The position numbers were made by a program, and so were the translations under genes. A model generated the notes under the pieces. That model was not told where the DNA came from and ran no database searches. It saw only the letters and a list, made by a program, of their open reading frames with translations. A DNA stretch of 64,000 nt from Methylophilaceae bacterium (GTDB lineage Bacteria; Pseudomonadota; Gammaproteobacteria; Burkholderiales; Methylophilaceae), in assembly GCA_905339275.1 (NCBI GenBank), contig CAJPFK010000001.1:1054001-1118000 (forward strand), given 5' to 3'. Shown piece by piece: positions 15,858 through 24,558 of the stretch. Position 1 is the stretch's first letter; each line of letters starts with the position of its first letter.

Positions 15858-16183
15858 GCCTGACTTTCAAACTGAGTGCGCCGGTTCAGGCGCATGGTGA
15901 AGAAGTCGGCGAGCTGACCCTGCGCGAACCGACGGGCGATGAAGTGATCGAGATCGGCTATCCCTATCTCATCCTGATGAAGGATGGCGCCGAGACCGGC
16001 ATCGATATCCGCGCCCGCGTGATCTACAGCTACATCTCTAAACTGGCCGGTATCCCGCTCAGCAGTGCCAAGCAGATCAAGCTCTCCGATGTCGCCAACC
16101 TGCAGGGCATCATCATGGGTTTTTTCGGGGAGGACGTGGCGGGGGAGGGCATGGCGAAGGCGTCGAAGGATTCATCCGATTAA
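15854..16183 (+). CDS. tail assembly chaperone (Mu gp41 / P2 E-like); frameshifted form extends to 16305
   Basis: The zero-frame 109-residue product has the Mu gp41/Phage_TAC pattern (LTLREPTGDEVIEIGYPYLI, then ISKLAGIPLSSAKQIKLSDV). A slippery GGGTTTTTTC at 16117-16126 allows a -1 shift. The -1 frame has no start of its own but stays open to TGA 16303-16305 and encodes a GpE'-like tail (IFDLAYVWHLDPDVILAKPL). The fusion would have about 150 residues. The chaperone pair binds the tape measure during tail assembly, as G/GT in lambda and E/E+E' in P2. The -1 stop overlaps the tape-measure start. Confidence 0.9.
   Translation: MSLTFKLSAPVQAHGEEVGELTLREPTGDEVIEIGYPYLILMKDGAETGIDIRARVIYSYISKLAGIPLSSAKQIKLSDVANLQGIIMGFFGEDVAGEGMAKASKDSSD
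16117..16126 (+). other. programmed -1 ribosomal frameshift site GGGTTTTTTC
   Basis: In the zero frame the codons are GGT TTT TTC preceded by G. Two overlapping X-XXY-YYZ heptamers are present: G-GGT-TTT (16117-16123) and T-TTT-TTC (16120-16126). P2 E/E+E' shifts at a T-TTT-TTG heptamer (established), so the same kind of slip is expected here. A GC-rich stretch directly downstream (GGGGAGGACGTGGCGGGGG) could stimulate pausing. Confidence 0.85.
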
Positions 16184-16297
16184 TCTTCGACCTGGCATAC
16201 GTCTGGCACCTGGACCCGGATGTGATTCTGGCCAAGCCGCTGAGTCGCATCCATTTGTTTATCGAACAGGCTGCACGCATCAACGAGGAACACAAGA

Positions 16298-17881
16298 ATG
16301 GCTGATAAATTCCAGCTCAAGGCCGTCATTTCGGCCGTTGACAAGCTGACCCCAACGCTCAAGGGCATCGCGCTGCAGGGCAAGATCGTCCGCAAGTCGC
16401 TGGGCGATATCACCAAGGGCACCGCAACCCTGCTGAAAGGCCTCGGCGTGGGTGGCGCTGCGGTCGCCGGCGGCATCTTCGGCATGATCAAGTCGGTCAT
16501 CGGTGAAAGTGCCAAGTTCGAAAGGTTCGAGTCGGCGCTGGCGTCTATCGAGGGCAGCGCGGAGGCGGCGCGAAAGGCTATCTCATGGGTGGACAAGTTC
16601 GCCAACGACACGCCGTATGACCTCGATGAAGTGGTGCGCGCCTATACCACCCTGCGTGGAGCCGGCCTCGACCCGACGGTCGGCGCCCTGGAAGCGGTCG
16701 GCAATGCGGCGGCCGGCACCAATCACACGGTGGAAGAGGCCGCCAACGCCTTCCGCAACGCGCTGATGGGTGAGAACGATAGCCTCAAGCAGTTCAACGT
16801 CACAGCGCAGAAAGACGGCAATCGGTTCGCTTATACGTATTTCAAAAACGGCAAGAAGATGGTGGCCTTCGCCAAGGCCAACAGCCGCGAGATGATCGAC
16901 GCCACGCTGACCGGCATATTTAACGATATGTACCCGGATGCCGCGAAGAACCTGAGCAAGACCTACGACGGGCTGACGGCGATGGCCAAGGATTACTACA
17001 CCCGATTCCTGCGCACGATCGGTGACAAGGGCGTCTTCGACAAGATCAAGGGCCAGCTCAAGGGCTTGCTCGATATCTTCGACGGCTGGGTGCAGAGCGG
17101 GCAATTCGATGCGCTGGCGCAACAGATATCCGATGACCTGGTGCACGTCATCGAAGAACTTTCCACATGGGTGCGCAGTGTCGACTGGCCGGCCTTTTAC
17201 AACAGCCTGAAAGAGACCATCTCGTCGGTGCGCAGTTTTATCTCTGCCATCGGCGGACTGAAGACCATCCTCATCGCGCTCGGCGTGGTGATGCTGGCGG
17301 GGCCGGTGTCGGCCATCGGGCAGATCATCTTCGGCATCTGGAAGCTGATTCCGGCACTGTTCGCGCTGGGCAAGGCCTTCGCATTCCTGCTGCTGTCGAA
17401 TCCGATCCTGCTTGCCATTGGCGTTGCGATCGCGGCCATTGCTGGTGCGGCATATCTGATCTACAAGAACTGGGAACCGATTAAGGCATGGTTTAAGGAA
17501 CTGTGGGAAAACATCAAGACGATTGCCGACCAGGTGTGGGAGCACTTGAAGACGATATTCGCGTGGTCTCCGCTCGGCCTAATCCTGCGCAGCTGGGGGC
17601 CGGTGCTGCGTTTCTTCGGCAACCTGTGGGACAAGGTCAAGGATATCGCCGGTTCCGCGCCAGGGATGAACCTGACGGCACAAGCGCCGCAAACCGGCGG
17701 CGCCGGTGGCGGCAGCAACTTCGGCAACCTCAACAACAAGACCCAGCTTAACGGCGAAATGACGGTGCGCTTTGAAAACGCGCCGCCAGGCATGCGGGTG
17801 GAACCCGGCAAGACCAACCAGCCCGGCGTCGGCATGAATCCGGACGTGGGCTACCGGCCGTTGTCTGTATTCGGCATGTAA
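16298..17881 (+). CDS. tail tape measure protein (short)
   Basis: A 527-residue helical protein. The N-terminus KFQLKAVISAVDKLTPTLKG is typical of Mu/P2 tape measures. There is an internal hydrophobic segment at about residues 320-390 (ILIALGVVMLAGPVSAIG and LAIGVAIAAIAGAAYLIYK). A motif region NDTPYDLDEVVRAYTTLRGAGLDP resembles the TP901 family core (given as NDTPYDLDEVVRAY). Tape measure length sets tail length, so the tail should be short for a myovirus. It lies directly after the frameshifted chaperones. Confidence 0.93.
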   Translation: MADKFQLKAVISAVDKLTPTLKGIALQGKIVRKSLGDITKGTATLLKGLGVGGAAVAGGIFGMIKSVIGESAKFERFESALASIEGSAEAARKAISWVDKFANDTPYDLDEVVRAYTTLRGAGLDPTVGALEAVGNAAAGTNHTVEEAANAFRNALMGENDSLKQFNVTAQKDGNRFAYTYFKNGKKMVAFAKANSREMIDATLTGIFNDMYPDAAKNLSKTYDGLTAMAKDYYTRFLRTIGDKGVFDKIKGQLKGLLDIFDGWVQSGQFDALAQQISDDLVHVIEELSTWVRSVDWPAFYNSLKETISSVRSFISAIGGLKTILIALGVVMLAGPVSAIGQIIFGIWKLIPALFALGKAFAFLLLSNPILLAIGVAIAAIAGAAYLIYKNWEPIKAWFKELWENIKTIADQVWEHLKTIFAWSPLGLILRSWGPVLRFFGNLWDKVKDIAGSAPGMNLTAQAPQTGGAGGGSNFGNLNNKTQLNGEMTVRFENAPPGMRVEPGKTNQPGVGMNPDVGYRPLSVFGM

Positions 17882-17898
17882 CTCACTGGATGTAACTT

Positions 17899-19110
17899 AT
17901 GGCTTGGAAAGATGAACTGCAACAGGCCTCGTTCCGTGGCGTTCCGTTTCATGTAGATGCGGACGGCGGCGGCGGCGGCCGGCGCGGCACGCTGCATGAG
18001 TATCCGCTGCGTGATACGCCGTTGTTCGAGGACATGGGCCGCAAGGGCAGGGAGCGCAGCTTCACGGCCTTTGTCATTGGCGCTGATTTCATCGCCGCGC
18101 GTGATGCGCTGCTGGAAGCGCTGGAAGCACCCGGACCCGGTGAGCTGGTGCACCCGACCATGGGGCGGCTCATGGTCAGCGTGCCTGATTTTCGCTACAG
18201 CCACAGCAAGCAGGAAGGCGGCATGTGCCGCTTCGAGATCAGCTTTGTCGAAAGCGGCGAGCTGCGTTACCCAACTGCGCGCGTGGCGACCAGCCAGCAG
18301 ACCATCGCTGCGGCCGAGGTGCTGGAAGAATCCAGCATCGGCGCGTTCGAGGATGTGTTCAATATCGATGGCCTGCCCGCATGGGCCAGCCTCGATGCGG
18401 TCACGGCTGCCAGCGACATGCTGGACACGCTGCAGGCCTCGCTCGGCTCCGTGGGCGGCGTGCTCGGCAGCCCGGTCGATGTGCTGCAGGACATGCTGCC
18501 GGACCTGATCGGCGAACCCTACACGCTGGCCAACAACATCTTCGGCCTGTTCAACAAGGCGGGCGCGGTGATTGCCAGCGCCAGCCGATTCGTGCAGGGC
18601 TACAGCGATGCCGATGCGATCAACTATTCCCGCGCATTCACCACGCTGCGGCTGGCTAACAGCTTTGGCCCGGTGAGCCGCCCGGCCAGCCTGACAGCCA
18701 CGCGCAAGCGCGTGCTGGATAACCGTGACGCGCTCAACGCGCTGACCCGCCGCGCCCTGCTGACACAGGCCGCCGGCATGACCGGCGTGATGCCGCTGCC
18801 GGTGTACGACGACGCCGTGCGGCTGCGCGACGAGACGATGGCCGCGCTCGATGCCGAATCGATGACGGCTGACGACACCACCTACCTGGCGTTGGTGGAT
18901 CTGCGTGCCAAGGTCTATGACGACATGACCAGCAGAATCGCCAACGCCGCCCGCCTGCGCGAGATTCAACCGCCCGAGGTGATGCCCGCGCTGGCGCTGA
19001 GTTACGACCTTTACGAATCGCTGGACCGCGAAGGCGAGATCATCGCCCGCAACCGGCTGCGGCACCCCGGCTTTGTGCCGGCTGAACGTTTGAAAGTGCT
19101 GAGCGAATGA
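17899..19110 (+). CDS. DNA circularisation/tail protein, Mu gpN-like
   Basis: A 403-residue protein with the Mu gpN N-terminal domain: LQQASFRGVPFHVDADG, GRRGTLHEYPLRDTP, then RSFTAFVIGADFIAARDAL and a GELVHPTMGRLMVSV motif. Mu gpN is a baseplate/tail component named for DNA circularisation in older work. The C-terminal half is helical. It overlaps the gpP-like gene by 4 bp. Confidence 0.92.
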   Translation: MAWKDELQQASFRGVPFHVDADGGGGGRRGTLHEYPLRDTPLFEDMGRKGRERSFTAFVIGADFIAARDALLEALEAPGPGELVHPTMGRLMVSVPDFRYSHSKQEGGMCRFEISFVESGELRYPTARVATSQQTIAAAEVLEESSIGAFEDVFNIDGLPAWASLDAVTAASDMLDTLQASLGSVGGVLGSPVDVLQDMLPDLIGEPYTLANNIFGLFNKAGAVIASASRFVQGYSDADAINYSRAFTTLRLANSFGPVSRPASLTATRKRVLDNRDALNALTRRALLTQAAGMTGVMPLPVYDDAVRLRDETMAALDAESMTADDTTYLALVDLRAKVYDDMTSRIANAARLREIQPPEVMPALALSYDLYESLDREGEIIARNRLRHPGFVPAERLKVLSE

Positions 19111-20222
19111 GCGAGCAAGTCACTCTGCGGGTGAACGGTGAGGATTACGAAGGCTGGCTGGAAGTGGATATCACCGCCGGCATCGAGCGCCAGGCGCGTG
19201 ATTTCAACCTGGCGATCACGCGCACCTGGCCGGGCGCCACTGACATCCCGCGTCGGGTTCGGCCGGGCGATGTGTGCGAAGTGTGGCTGGGTGCAGACAA
19301 GCTGCTCACCGGCTATGTGGATGCCACGCCGATCAGCTATGACGACCGCGCCGTGACCGTCGGCGTGAAGGGGCGCAGCAAGACCGCCGACCTGGTGGAC
19401 TGCTCTGCCGACTTCGGCAAGGGCCAGTGGCAGGGCCGCCGCGTGGAAAAGATCGTGGCAGACCTCGCCGCTGCCTATGGCATCAAGGTCATCACCGAGG
19501 TGGATACCGGCGGCACGGTCGCCGACCACCAGATCCAGCCGGGCGAAACGGTGTATGAATCCATCGCCCGCCTGCTGGCGTTGCGCCAACTGCTGTCGAC
19601 GGACGACGCCGAAGGCAACCTGGTGCTGGTCAACCCCGGCAGCGCAGGCCGTGCGACCACGGCGCTGCGCACCGGCGAGAACGTTCTGCGCGCCGATGCC
19701 GGGCTGGATTACAAGGATGTTTTCAGCACCTATGTCTGCAAGGGCCAGCGTGCCGGCAGCGACCTCGATGCCGCCGAGACGCTGGCCGAATCGGTCGCCC
19801 GCGTGACCGATACCGCCATCGGCCGCCATCGCCTGCTGCAGCTCACGCAGAGCGGGCAGGTGGACGTGAACACCTGCAAAGATCGCGTGAAGTACGAAGC
19901 GGTCTACCGTAGCGCCCGGGCGCTGGAGGCCAGTTACACCGTGCAGGGCTGGCGGCAGGCGGATGGAAAGCTGTGGCTGCCCAACCAGATGGTGCGCGTG
20001 GTGGACCCGGTCATCGGCTATGACGATGACATGCTGATTGTGGAAGTGAATTACAGCCTCGGCAACGCCGGCACGCTGGCCACGCTGAAGGTCGGCCCGC
20101 GCGCGGGCTATGTGCCATCGCCCGAGCAGGCCAAAAAAGCCAAGGCGAAAAAAGACAAGGGCAACACTGCAGACTGGGGTGACGCCACGATCGTGAGTTT
20201 CCCGGTCAAGACTAAACAGTAA
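19107..20222 (+). CDS. baseplate hub protein, Mu gpP-like
   Basis: This 371-residue protein forms the trimeric baseplate hub (T4 gp27-like fold). Features are VTLRVNGEDYEGWLEVDIT, the PGDVCEVWLGADKLLTGYVD barrel turn, GRSKTADLVDCSA and QPGETVYESIARLLALRQLL. A Lys-rich low-complexity stretch near the C-terminus (AKKAKAKKDKG) is a likely surface linker. It lies between the gpN and gp45 homologues, as in Mu. Confidence 0.92.
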   Translation: MSEQVTLRVNGEDYEGWLEVDITAGIERQARDFNLAITRTWPGATDIPRRVRPGDVCEVWLGADKLLTGYVDATPISYDDRAVTVGVKGRSKTADLVDCSADFGKGQWQGRRVEKIVADLAAAYGIKVITEVDTGGTVADHQIQPGETVYESIARLLALRQLLSTDDAEGNLVLVNPGSAGRATTALRTGENVLRADAGLDYKDVFSTYVCKGQRAGSDLDAAETLAESVARVTDTAIGRHRLLQLTQSGQVDVNTCKDRVKYEAVYRSARALEASYTVQGWRQADGKLWLPNQMVRVVDPVIGYDDDMLIVEVNYSLGNAGTLATLKVGPRAGYVPSPEQAKKAKAKKDKGNTADWGDATIVSFPVKTKQ

Positions 20223-20248
20223 GCAAACCAAACAGTAGAAAGAGCGCC

Positions 20249-20812
20249 ATGCAGGAACGCATCATCGGCCGCATGCTGGCACCGCTGCAGCGTGCCATCG
20301 CCAACATGGCCGCCCGCGCAACGGTGGCGCTGGTCAACTCGGCCGGCCGCATCCAGCGCGTGCAGATGCGCCTGCTGAATGGCGAAGCCAAGCAGGGCCT
20401 GGACCACTTCGAGGCTTACGGCCTGACCAGCAACCCGCATCCCGGCGCGGAAGGCCTGGCGCTTTTTCTGGCTGGCGATCGCTCGCACGGTGTCGTCATC
20501 AACATCGGCGACCGCCGCTACCGGCTGACCAGCCTGGCGCCGGGTGAAGTGGCGCTGTATGACGACCTCGGGCAAAAGGTGCACCTGACACGCGGCGGCA
20601 TCGTCATCGACGGTGCCGGGCTGCCGATGCTGCTAACCAACACGCCGCTGGTGCGCATGGAAACGCCGCAGCTGGAAGTGACCGGCGAGATCAAGGACCG
20701 CTGCGATACCGACGGCAGAACGATGTCCGGCATGCGGGCAATCTACAACAGCCACACCCACCCTGAAAACGACAGCGGTGGACCAACCGACCAACCGAAC
20801 CAGAGCATGTGA
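20249..20812 (+). CDS. baseplate spike / membrane-piercing protein, Mu gp45-like
   Basis: A 187-residue spike protein. An N-terminal OB-like region (ALVNSAGRIQRVQMRLLNGE) precedes a Gly-rich beta part (GDRSHGVVINIGDRRYRL), and the C-terminal end carries NSHTHPE. The His-X-His near the tip is the iron-binding site known from Mu gp45 and P2 gpV spikes. It punctures the outer membrane at contraction. Confidence 0.9.
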   Translation: MQERIIGRMLAPLQRAIANMAARATVALVNSAGRIQRVQMRLLNGEAKQGLDHFEAYGLTSNPHPGAEGLALFLAGDRSHGVVINIGDRRYRLTSLAPGEVALYDDLGQKVHLTRGGIVIDGAGLPMLLTNTPLVRMETPQLEVTGEIKDRCDTDGRTMSGMRAIYNSHTHPENDSGGPTDQPNQSM

Positions 20813-20840
20813 TCCGGTGAGGATTACAGGAGCTTAAAGC

Positions 20841-21278
20841 ATGATCCCAGCCGACATGACCATCACCGTCAACGGTGTCGAATCGACATCGCTGGAACAG
20901 GCAGACGCGCTGACCCGCGCCGTCATCATCAGCCTGTTCACCTGGCGCCGTGCGAATGCGGAAGACGTGGTGGAGGGCAGCCGCATGGGTTACTGGGGTG
21001 ACCTGCTGGCCCCAGCCGAGAGCAACGACCGCATCGGCTCGCGCCTGTGGCTGCTGGCCAGAGAAAAGGTGCTGCCTTCCACCTTCATCCGCGCGCGCGA
21101 ATATGCGCGTGAGGCCCTGCAATGGCTGCTGGATGACGGCATTGCCAGCAAGGTGGAAGTGGCAGCCGAGCGCTGGGGCATGGACGGCCTCGCGCTTAAT
21201 TGTGTGATTTACAAGACCGACGGCAACAAGTTGTCGCTGCGGTTCGATCAAGCCTGGGAGTTCATCCGTGCCGTTTAG
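20841..21278 (+). CDS. baseplate wedge protein, Mu gp46-like
   Basis: The 145-residue product fits the phage GP46 family, a T4 gp25-like wedge component. RMGYWGDLL, SRLWLLAREKVLPSTFIRAREYAREAL and a final strand KLSLRFDQAWEF are typical (second motif given in two parts: SRLWLLAREKV, FIRAREYAREAL). TACAGGAG lies upstream. It overlaps the next gene by 11 bp. Confidence 0.9.
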   Translation: MIPADMTITVNGVESTSLEQADALTRAVIISLFTWRRANAEDVVEGSRMGYWGDLLAPAESNDRIGSRLWLLAREKVLPSTFIRAREYAREALQWLLDDGIASKVEVAAERWGMDGLALNCVIYKTDGNKLSLRFDQAWEFIRAV

Positions 21279-22320
21279 CAGACCCTCACTTTCCGATATC
21301 TTCGCGCGGATCCGCGCCGGCATCCTCTCGCGCCTGACCAATGAGCAGATGCGCCGCAGCGATGCCGAGGTTTACGGCCGCGTGGTGGCCGGCGCCTCGC
21401 ACGAGCTGCACGCCCACCTGCAGTTCATCCAGCAGCAAGTCATCTACGACACCGCCGAGGCCGAGTTCCTCGACCGCTGGGCCGGTATCTGGCTGCCTCA
21501 AGGCCGCCTGCCTGCCGTCGCCGCCACCGGTAGCGTCAGCTTCACCGGCACCAACGGCAGCGTGATTCCGTCCGGCACGCCACTGGTGCGCAACGATGGC
21601 GCGGAATTTGAAACCACCGCCAGCGGCACCATCAGCGGCGGCACCGCCCTGGTGCCAGTGGTCGCGCTACAGGCGGGGCAGGCCGGCAACACGCTCGCCG
21701 CCACGGTGCTCACGCTTTCCAGCCCGATCACCGGCGTCAACAGCGATGCCACGGTGGACGGCAACGCGCTGACCGGCGGCGCCGACCAGGAAGACGATGC
21801 CAGCCTGAGCGCACGCCTGCGCACCCGCATCCAGCAGCCACCGCATGGCGGCGCGGCATATGACTACGTCAACTGGGCGCTGGAAGTACCGGGCGTCACC
21901 CGCGCATGGGTGTATCCCAATGAGCTGGGCCTTGGCACCGTCACCCTGCGCTTCGTGCGCGATGACGACACGCCCAGCATCATCCCGGATGCGGGTGAAG
22001 TGGCTGCCGTGCAGGATTACATCGATGCCGTGCGGCCGGTGACTGCCGCGCTCACCGTGGTGGCGCCGGACCCGGTGCCGCTCGATTTCACGATCGAGCT
22101 GTTCCCCAACACACCGGAAGTGAAAGCGGCGGTGGAGGCCGAACTGACCGACCTGTTGCGGCGCGAAGCCTACCCGGCTGGCACCATCCTCATTAGCCGC
22201 ATCCGCGAGGCCATCTCTATCGCGGCGGGTGAAGAAAACTACGTGATGGCCACGCCCAGCGCGGATGTCACCCACACCATCAACCAGATCGCGGTGATGG
22301 GCACCATCACCTGGGTTTAA
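21268..22320 (+). CDS. baseplate J / Mu gp47-like protein
   Basis: A 350-residue Baseplate_J family protein and main wedge component. The N-terminus has LHAHLQFIQQQVIYDTAEAEF and LDRWAGIWLPQGR. A beta-rich middle (FTGTNGSVIPSGTPLVRNDG) is followed by EDDASLSARLRTRIQQPPHGG. GTG 21268 is the start, giving an 11-bp overlap with the gp46-like gene. Confidence 0.93.
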   Translation: MPFSRPSLSDIFARIRAGILSRLTNEQMRRSDAEVYGRVVAGASHELHAHLQFIQQQVIYDTAEAEFLDRWAGIWLPQGRLPAVAATGSVSFTGTNGSVIPSGTPLVRNDGAEFETTASGTISGGTALVPVVALQAGQAGNTLAATVLTLSSPITGVNSDATVDGNALTGGADQEDDASLSARLRTRIQQPPHGGAAYDYVNWALEVPGVTRAWVYPNELGLGTVTLRFVRDDDTPSIIPDAGEVAAVQDYIDAVRPVTAALTVVAPDPVPLDFTIELFPNTPEVKAAVEAELTDLLRREAYPAGTILISRIREAISIAAGEENYVMATPSADVTHTINQIAVMGTITWV

Positions 22321-22323
22321 CGC

Positions 22324-22908
22324 ATGGCACTTTCCACCAACGATTACCTGCAGCAACTGCGCGGTCTGCTGCCACCCGGCCCAGCCTGGCCGCGCGATGC
22401 CGATTCACTGCTGACCAAGCTGCTGACCGCTATCGCCGAAGAGTTCGCCCGCGTCGATAACCGCATCGACGACCTGATCGACGAAGCGGATCCGCGTACC
22501 ACGCTGGAAATGCTCGCCGATTGGGAGCGCTTATGCGGCCTGCCGGATACCTGCACCGGCCCGCTGGTCGGCCTGCAAGCGCGGCGTGATGCTGTCGTGG
22601 CACGGCTCACCATGCTGGGCGGGCAGAGCGCCGCGTTTTACAAGGCCCTGGCCGCGTCGATCGGTTACGACATCGAAGTCACCGAAGAAACCGTGCACAC
22701 CTGCCTCAGCGACTGCATGGCGCCGGTCAACGGCCAGCCCTGGCGCTTTGTCTGGAACGTGACAGTGGCGCAAGCCGACACGCCGCGCATTCTCACCTGC
22801 ATGGACGAATGCACCACGCCGCTGCAGGTCTGGGGCGACGAATTGCTGGAATGCGTCATCAACCGAGTCAAGCCCGCCCACACGCTGGTGCGGTTCATCT
22901 ATCTGTAG
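22324..22908 (+). CDS. Mu gp48-like (DUF2313/YmfQ) baseplate protein
   Basis: The 194-residue product shows the DUF2313 pattern: YLQQLRGLLPPGPAWPR at the start, then PRTTLEMLADWERLCGLPD, RRDAVVARLTMLGGQS and a C-terminal ECVINRVKPAHTLVRFIY. It completes the baseplate-fibre junction in Mu-like phages. It follows gp47 by 3 bp. Confidence 0.92.
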   Translation: MALSTNDYLQQLRGLLPPGPAWPRDADSLLTKLLTAIAEEFARVDNRIDDLIDEADPRTTLEMLADWERLCGLPDTCTGPLVGLQARRDAVVARLTMLGGQSAAFYKALAASIGYDIEVTEETVHTCLSDCMAPVNGQPWRFVWNVTVAQADTPRILTCMDECTTPLQVWGDELLECVINRVKPAHTLVRFIYL

Positions 22909-22917
22909 GAGATTCAC

Positions 22918-23559
22918 ATGGAACGTTACAACCGTGGCGCCGGTGCCGCCAGCGCCCCATCCGCGCCAGCTGCTCCGGCCAATCCGTATTTCACCGAAGG
23001 CAACCCATCGCTCGGCGTGCCGGCCACCCAGCCCGGCCCGTGGTGGTTCCACATGATTACGGAGGAGATGCGCAAGGTCATCACCGATGCCGGCCTGACG
23101 CCGGACCATACAAACCTGACGCAGCTCTCGGCGGCGATCCAGGCGCTTATTACTGCTGCTATTCCTGCTGGACCAAGTGACGCATCTGAAACAGTCAAAG
23201 GCATTGTCGAACTTGCCACCGATGCAGAAGCTCAAGCATTTACAGCAGATAAGATTATTGATGGTGCAAAATTAAATACTGCATTTCAAGGTGCAAATCA
23301 ATCCCTTGCCGACAATGGCTATCAAAAGCTTCCCGGTGGGTTGATTATTCAATGGGGCAGAGTGCAGACGACGCCAGCCTCTGGAGGCACGGCTTTATTC
23401 CCCATCACGTTTCCGAATGCGGTCTTCGGTATCGTGGAGGCCACCAGGAATTTGAATCCAGGCGTAACCGAGGTTACTGAGATCATGTCATTGACAACGT
23501 CAAATTTCGGGTACGCGACGGGCTCTGGTGACTTTTATTATTTGGCGCTTGGTAGATAG
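22918..23559 (+). CDS. tail fibre protein with a lower-GC C-terminal half
   Basis: A 213-residue fibre. The N-terminus (Ala/Pro-rich, then WWFHMITEEMRKVITDAGL) is the baseplate-attaching part seen in short fibres of Mu-like prophages. Then comes SDASETVKGIVELATDAEA, a tail-fibre repeat motif. The C-terminus, from KLPGGLIIQWGRVQ to YYLALGR, resembles a host-binding fibre tip (gp53-like C-terminal type). Base composition drops sharply from about 23,140 onward, so the receptor-binding half was probably exchanged by recombination. Confidence 0.85.
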   Translation: MERYNRGAGAASAPSAPAAPANPYFTEGNPSLGVPATQPGPWWFHMITEEMRKVITDAGLTPDHTNLTQLSAAIQALITAAIPAGPSDASETVKGIVELATDAEAQAFTADKIIDGAKLNTAFQGANQSLADNGYQKLPGGLIIQWGRVQTTPASGGTALFPITFPNAVFGIVEATRNLNPGVTEVTEIMSLTTSNFGYATGSGDFYYLALGR

Positions 23560-23567
23560 GAGGCCAT

Positions 23568-24143
23568 ATGTTTTTCTCAAAATCAACACAGGGGTTTTAT
23601 GCCCAAGAAATTCACGGCATCAATATCCCGCAAGATGCTGTTGAAATATCCGGCGAGGAATACGAAGCGCTTATGCAGGCGCAGTCCGAAGGCAAACGAA
23701 TTGTGTTCGATGCGGCGCTTGGTAAGCCGGTTGCTGCTGACCAGCCACTGCAATCCGCCTCAGCCGCCATCGCCACCAAGCTCGCCAGCATCAACGCCGC
23801 ATGCGAAGCCGAGATCGCCGCCATCAGCGCTGGCTACCCAGCCAGCGAAGTGCTGAGCTGGCCGAAGCAGGAAACCGAGGCGCGGGCATGGACGGCTGAC
23901 AACCAGGCCGTGACGCCGCTGCTGGATTCCCTGGCCGCCGCGCGTGGCATCAGCAAGGCCGAGCTGGCCAGCCGTGTCATCGTCAAGGCCGATCTTTTCG
24001 CGCAACTGTCCGGCGCCATCATCGGCAAGCGGCAGGCGCTGGAAGACCAGCTCGACGCCATCAGCGATGGTCTGACCGCCGAGGAGCTGGAAGCGCCGAT
24101 CACGCCGGAAGTGCAGGCGCAGCTGGATTCAGTGCAATGGTAA
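23568..24143 (+). CDS. tail fibre assembly chaperone-like protein
   Basis: A 191-residue protein beginning MFFSKSTQGFYAQEIHG and NIPQDAVEISGEEYEALMQAQ, the start seen in tail fibre assembly (Tfa-like) proteins that fold the adjacent fibre. The C-terminal part is long, helical and Ala/Glu-rich (WPKQETEARAW). The first 150 bases share the low GC of the fibre tip, so fibre tip and chaperone N-terminus were probably exchanged together. AGGAGG lies 5 nt upstream. Confidence 0.8.
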   Translation: MFFSKSTQGFYAQEIHGINIPQDAVEISGEEYEALMQAQSEGKRIVFDAALGKPVAADQPLQSASAAIATKLASINAACEAEIAAISAGYPASEVLSWPKQETEARAWTADNQAVTPLLDSLAAARGISKAELASRVIVKADLFAQLSGAIIGKRQALEDQLDAISDGLTAEELEAPITPEVQAQLDSVQW

Positions 24144-24211
24144 CCGGCCTGATTCTGGTGGTGGCGCTGATTGCCTGGTCGGCGTATCACGCATTCCGGG
24201 CGGGCCGATGA
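24137..24211 (+). CDS. 24-aa single-membrane-segment peptide, possible lysis component
   Basis: An ATG inside the end of the fibre chaperone gene opens a 24-codon frame (MVTGLILVVALIAWSAYHAF, then RAGR) whose stop overlaps the next start (ATGA). It has one hydrophobic helix and a basic C-terminus. The tight overlaps on both sides argue for a real translated peptide. Its size is at the lower limit of what sequence alone can support. Confidence 0.4.
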   Translation: MVTGLILVVALIAWSAYHAFRAGR

Positions 24212-24558
24212 TGGCCGGGCTGACACCCATCGGTCTGGCCGTCGCCAGCCTGTGGACGCTGTGGATCTTCTACCTCGCCGTGATGAGCCTCTACCGTGCA
24301 CACCATGCTCGCACGCTCAGCTTGCCGGCCAAGCTGCTGGGCTACCCGGTGCTGGCCGTCGGCGCGCTGCTGGATGCCGCGGTCAATATCGTCATCATGT
24401 CCGTGGTGTTCGCCGAGCGCCCGTCCGAATGGCTGCTCACCCAGCGGCTGGCGCGGCACATCAAGCGCGGCTGCGGCTGGCGTCGCAAGCTGGCGAGCTG
24501 GATCTGCAGCCACTTGCTTAATCCATTCGACCCGGACCAGCGCGGGCATTGCCGGTGA
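24208..24558 (+). CDS. phage membrane protein of the lysis region
   Basis: A 116-residue protein with two hydrophobic segments (LAVASLWTLWIFYLAVMSLY and LGYPVLAVGALLDAAVNIVI) and a basic Trp/Cys-containing tail (CGWRRKLASWICSHLLNPFD). It lies in a cluster of small membrane proteins before the lysis enzyme candidate and spanins. It may be a holin or anti-holin; the sequence does not decide. Confidence 0.7.
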   Translation: MMAGLTPIGLAVASLWTLWIFYLAVMSLYRAHHARTLSLPAKLLGYPVLAVGALLDAAVNIVIMSVVFAERPSEWLLTQRLARHIKRGCGWRRKLASWICSHLLNPFDPDQRGHCR

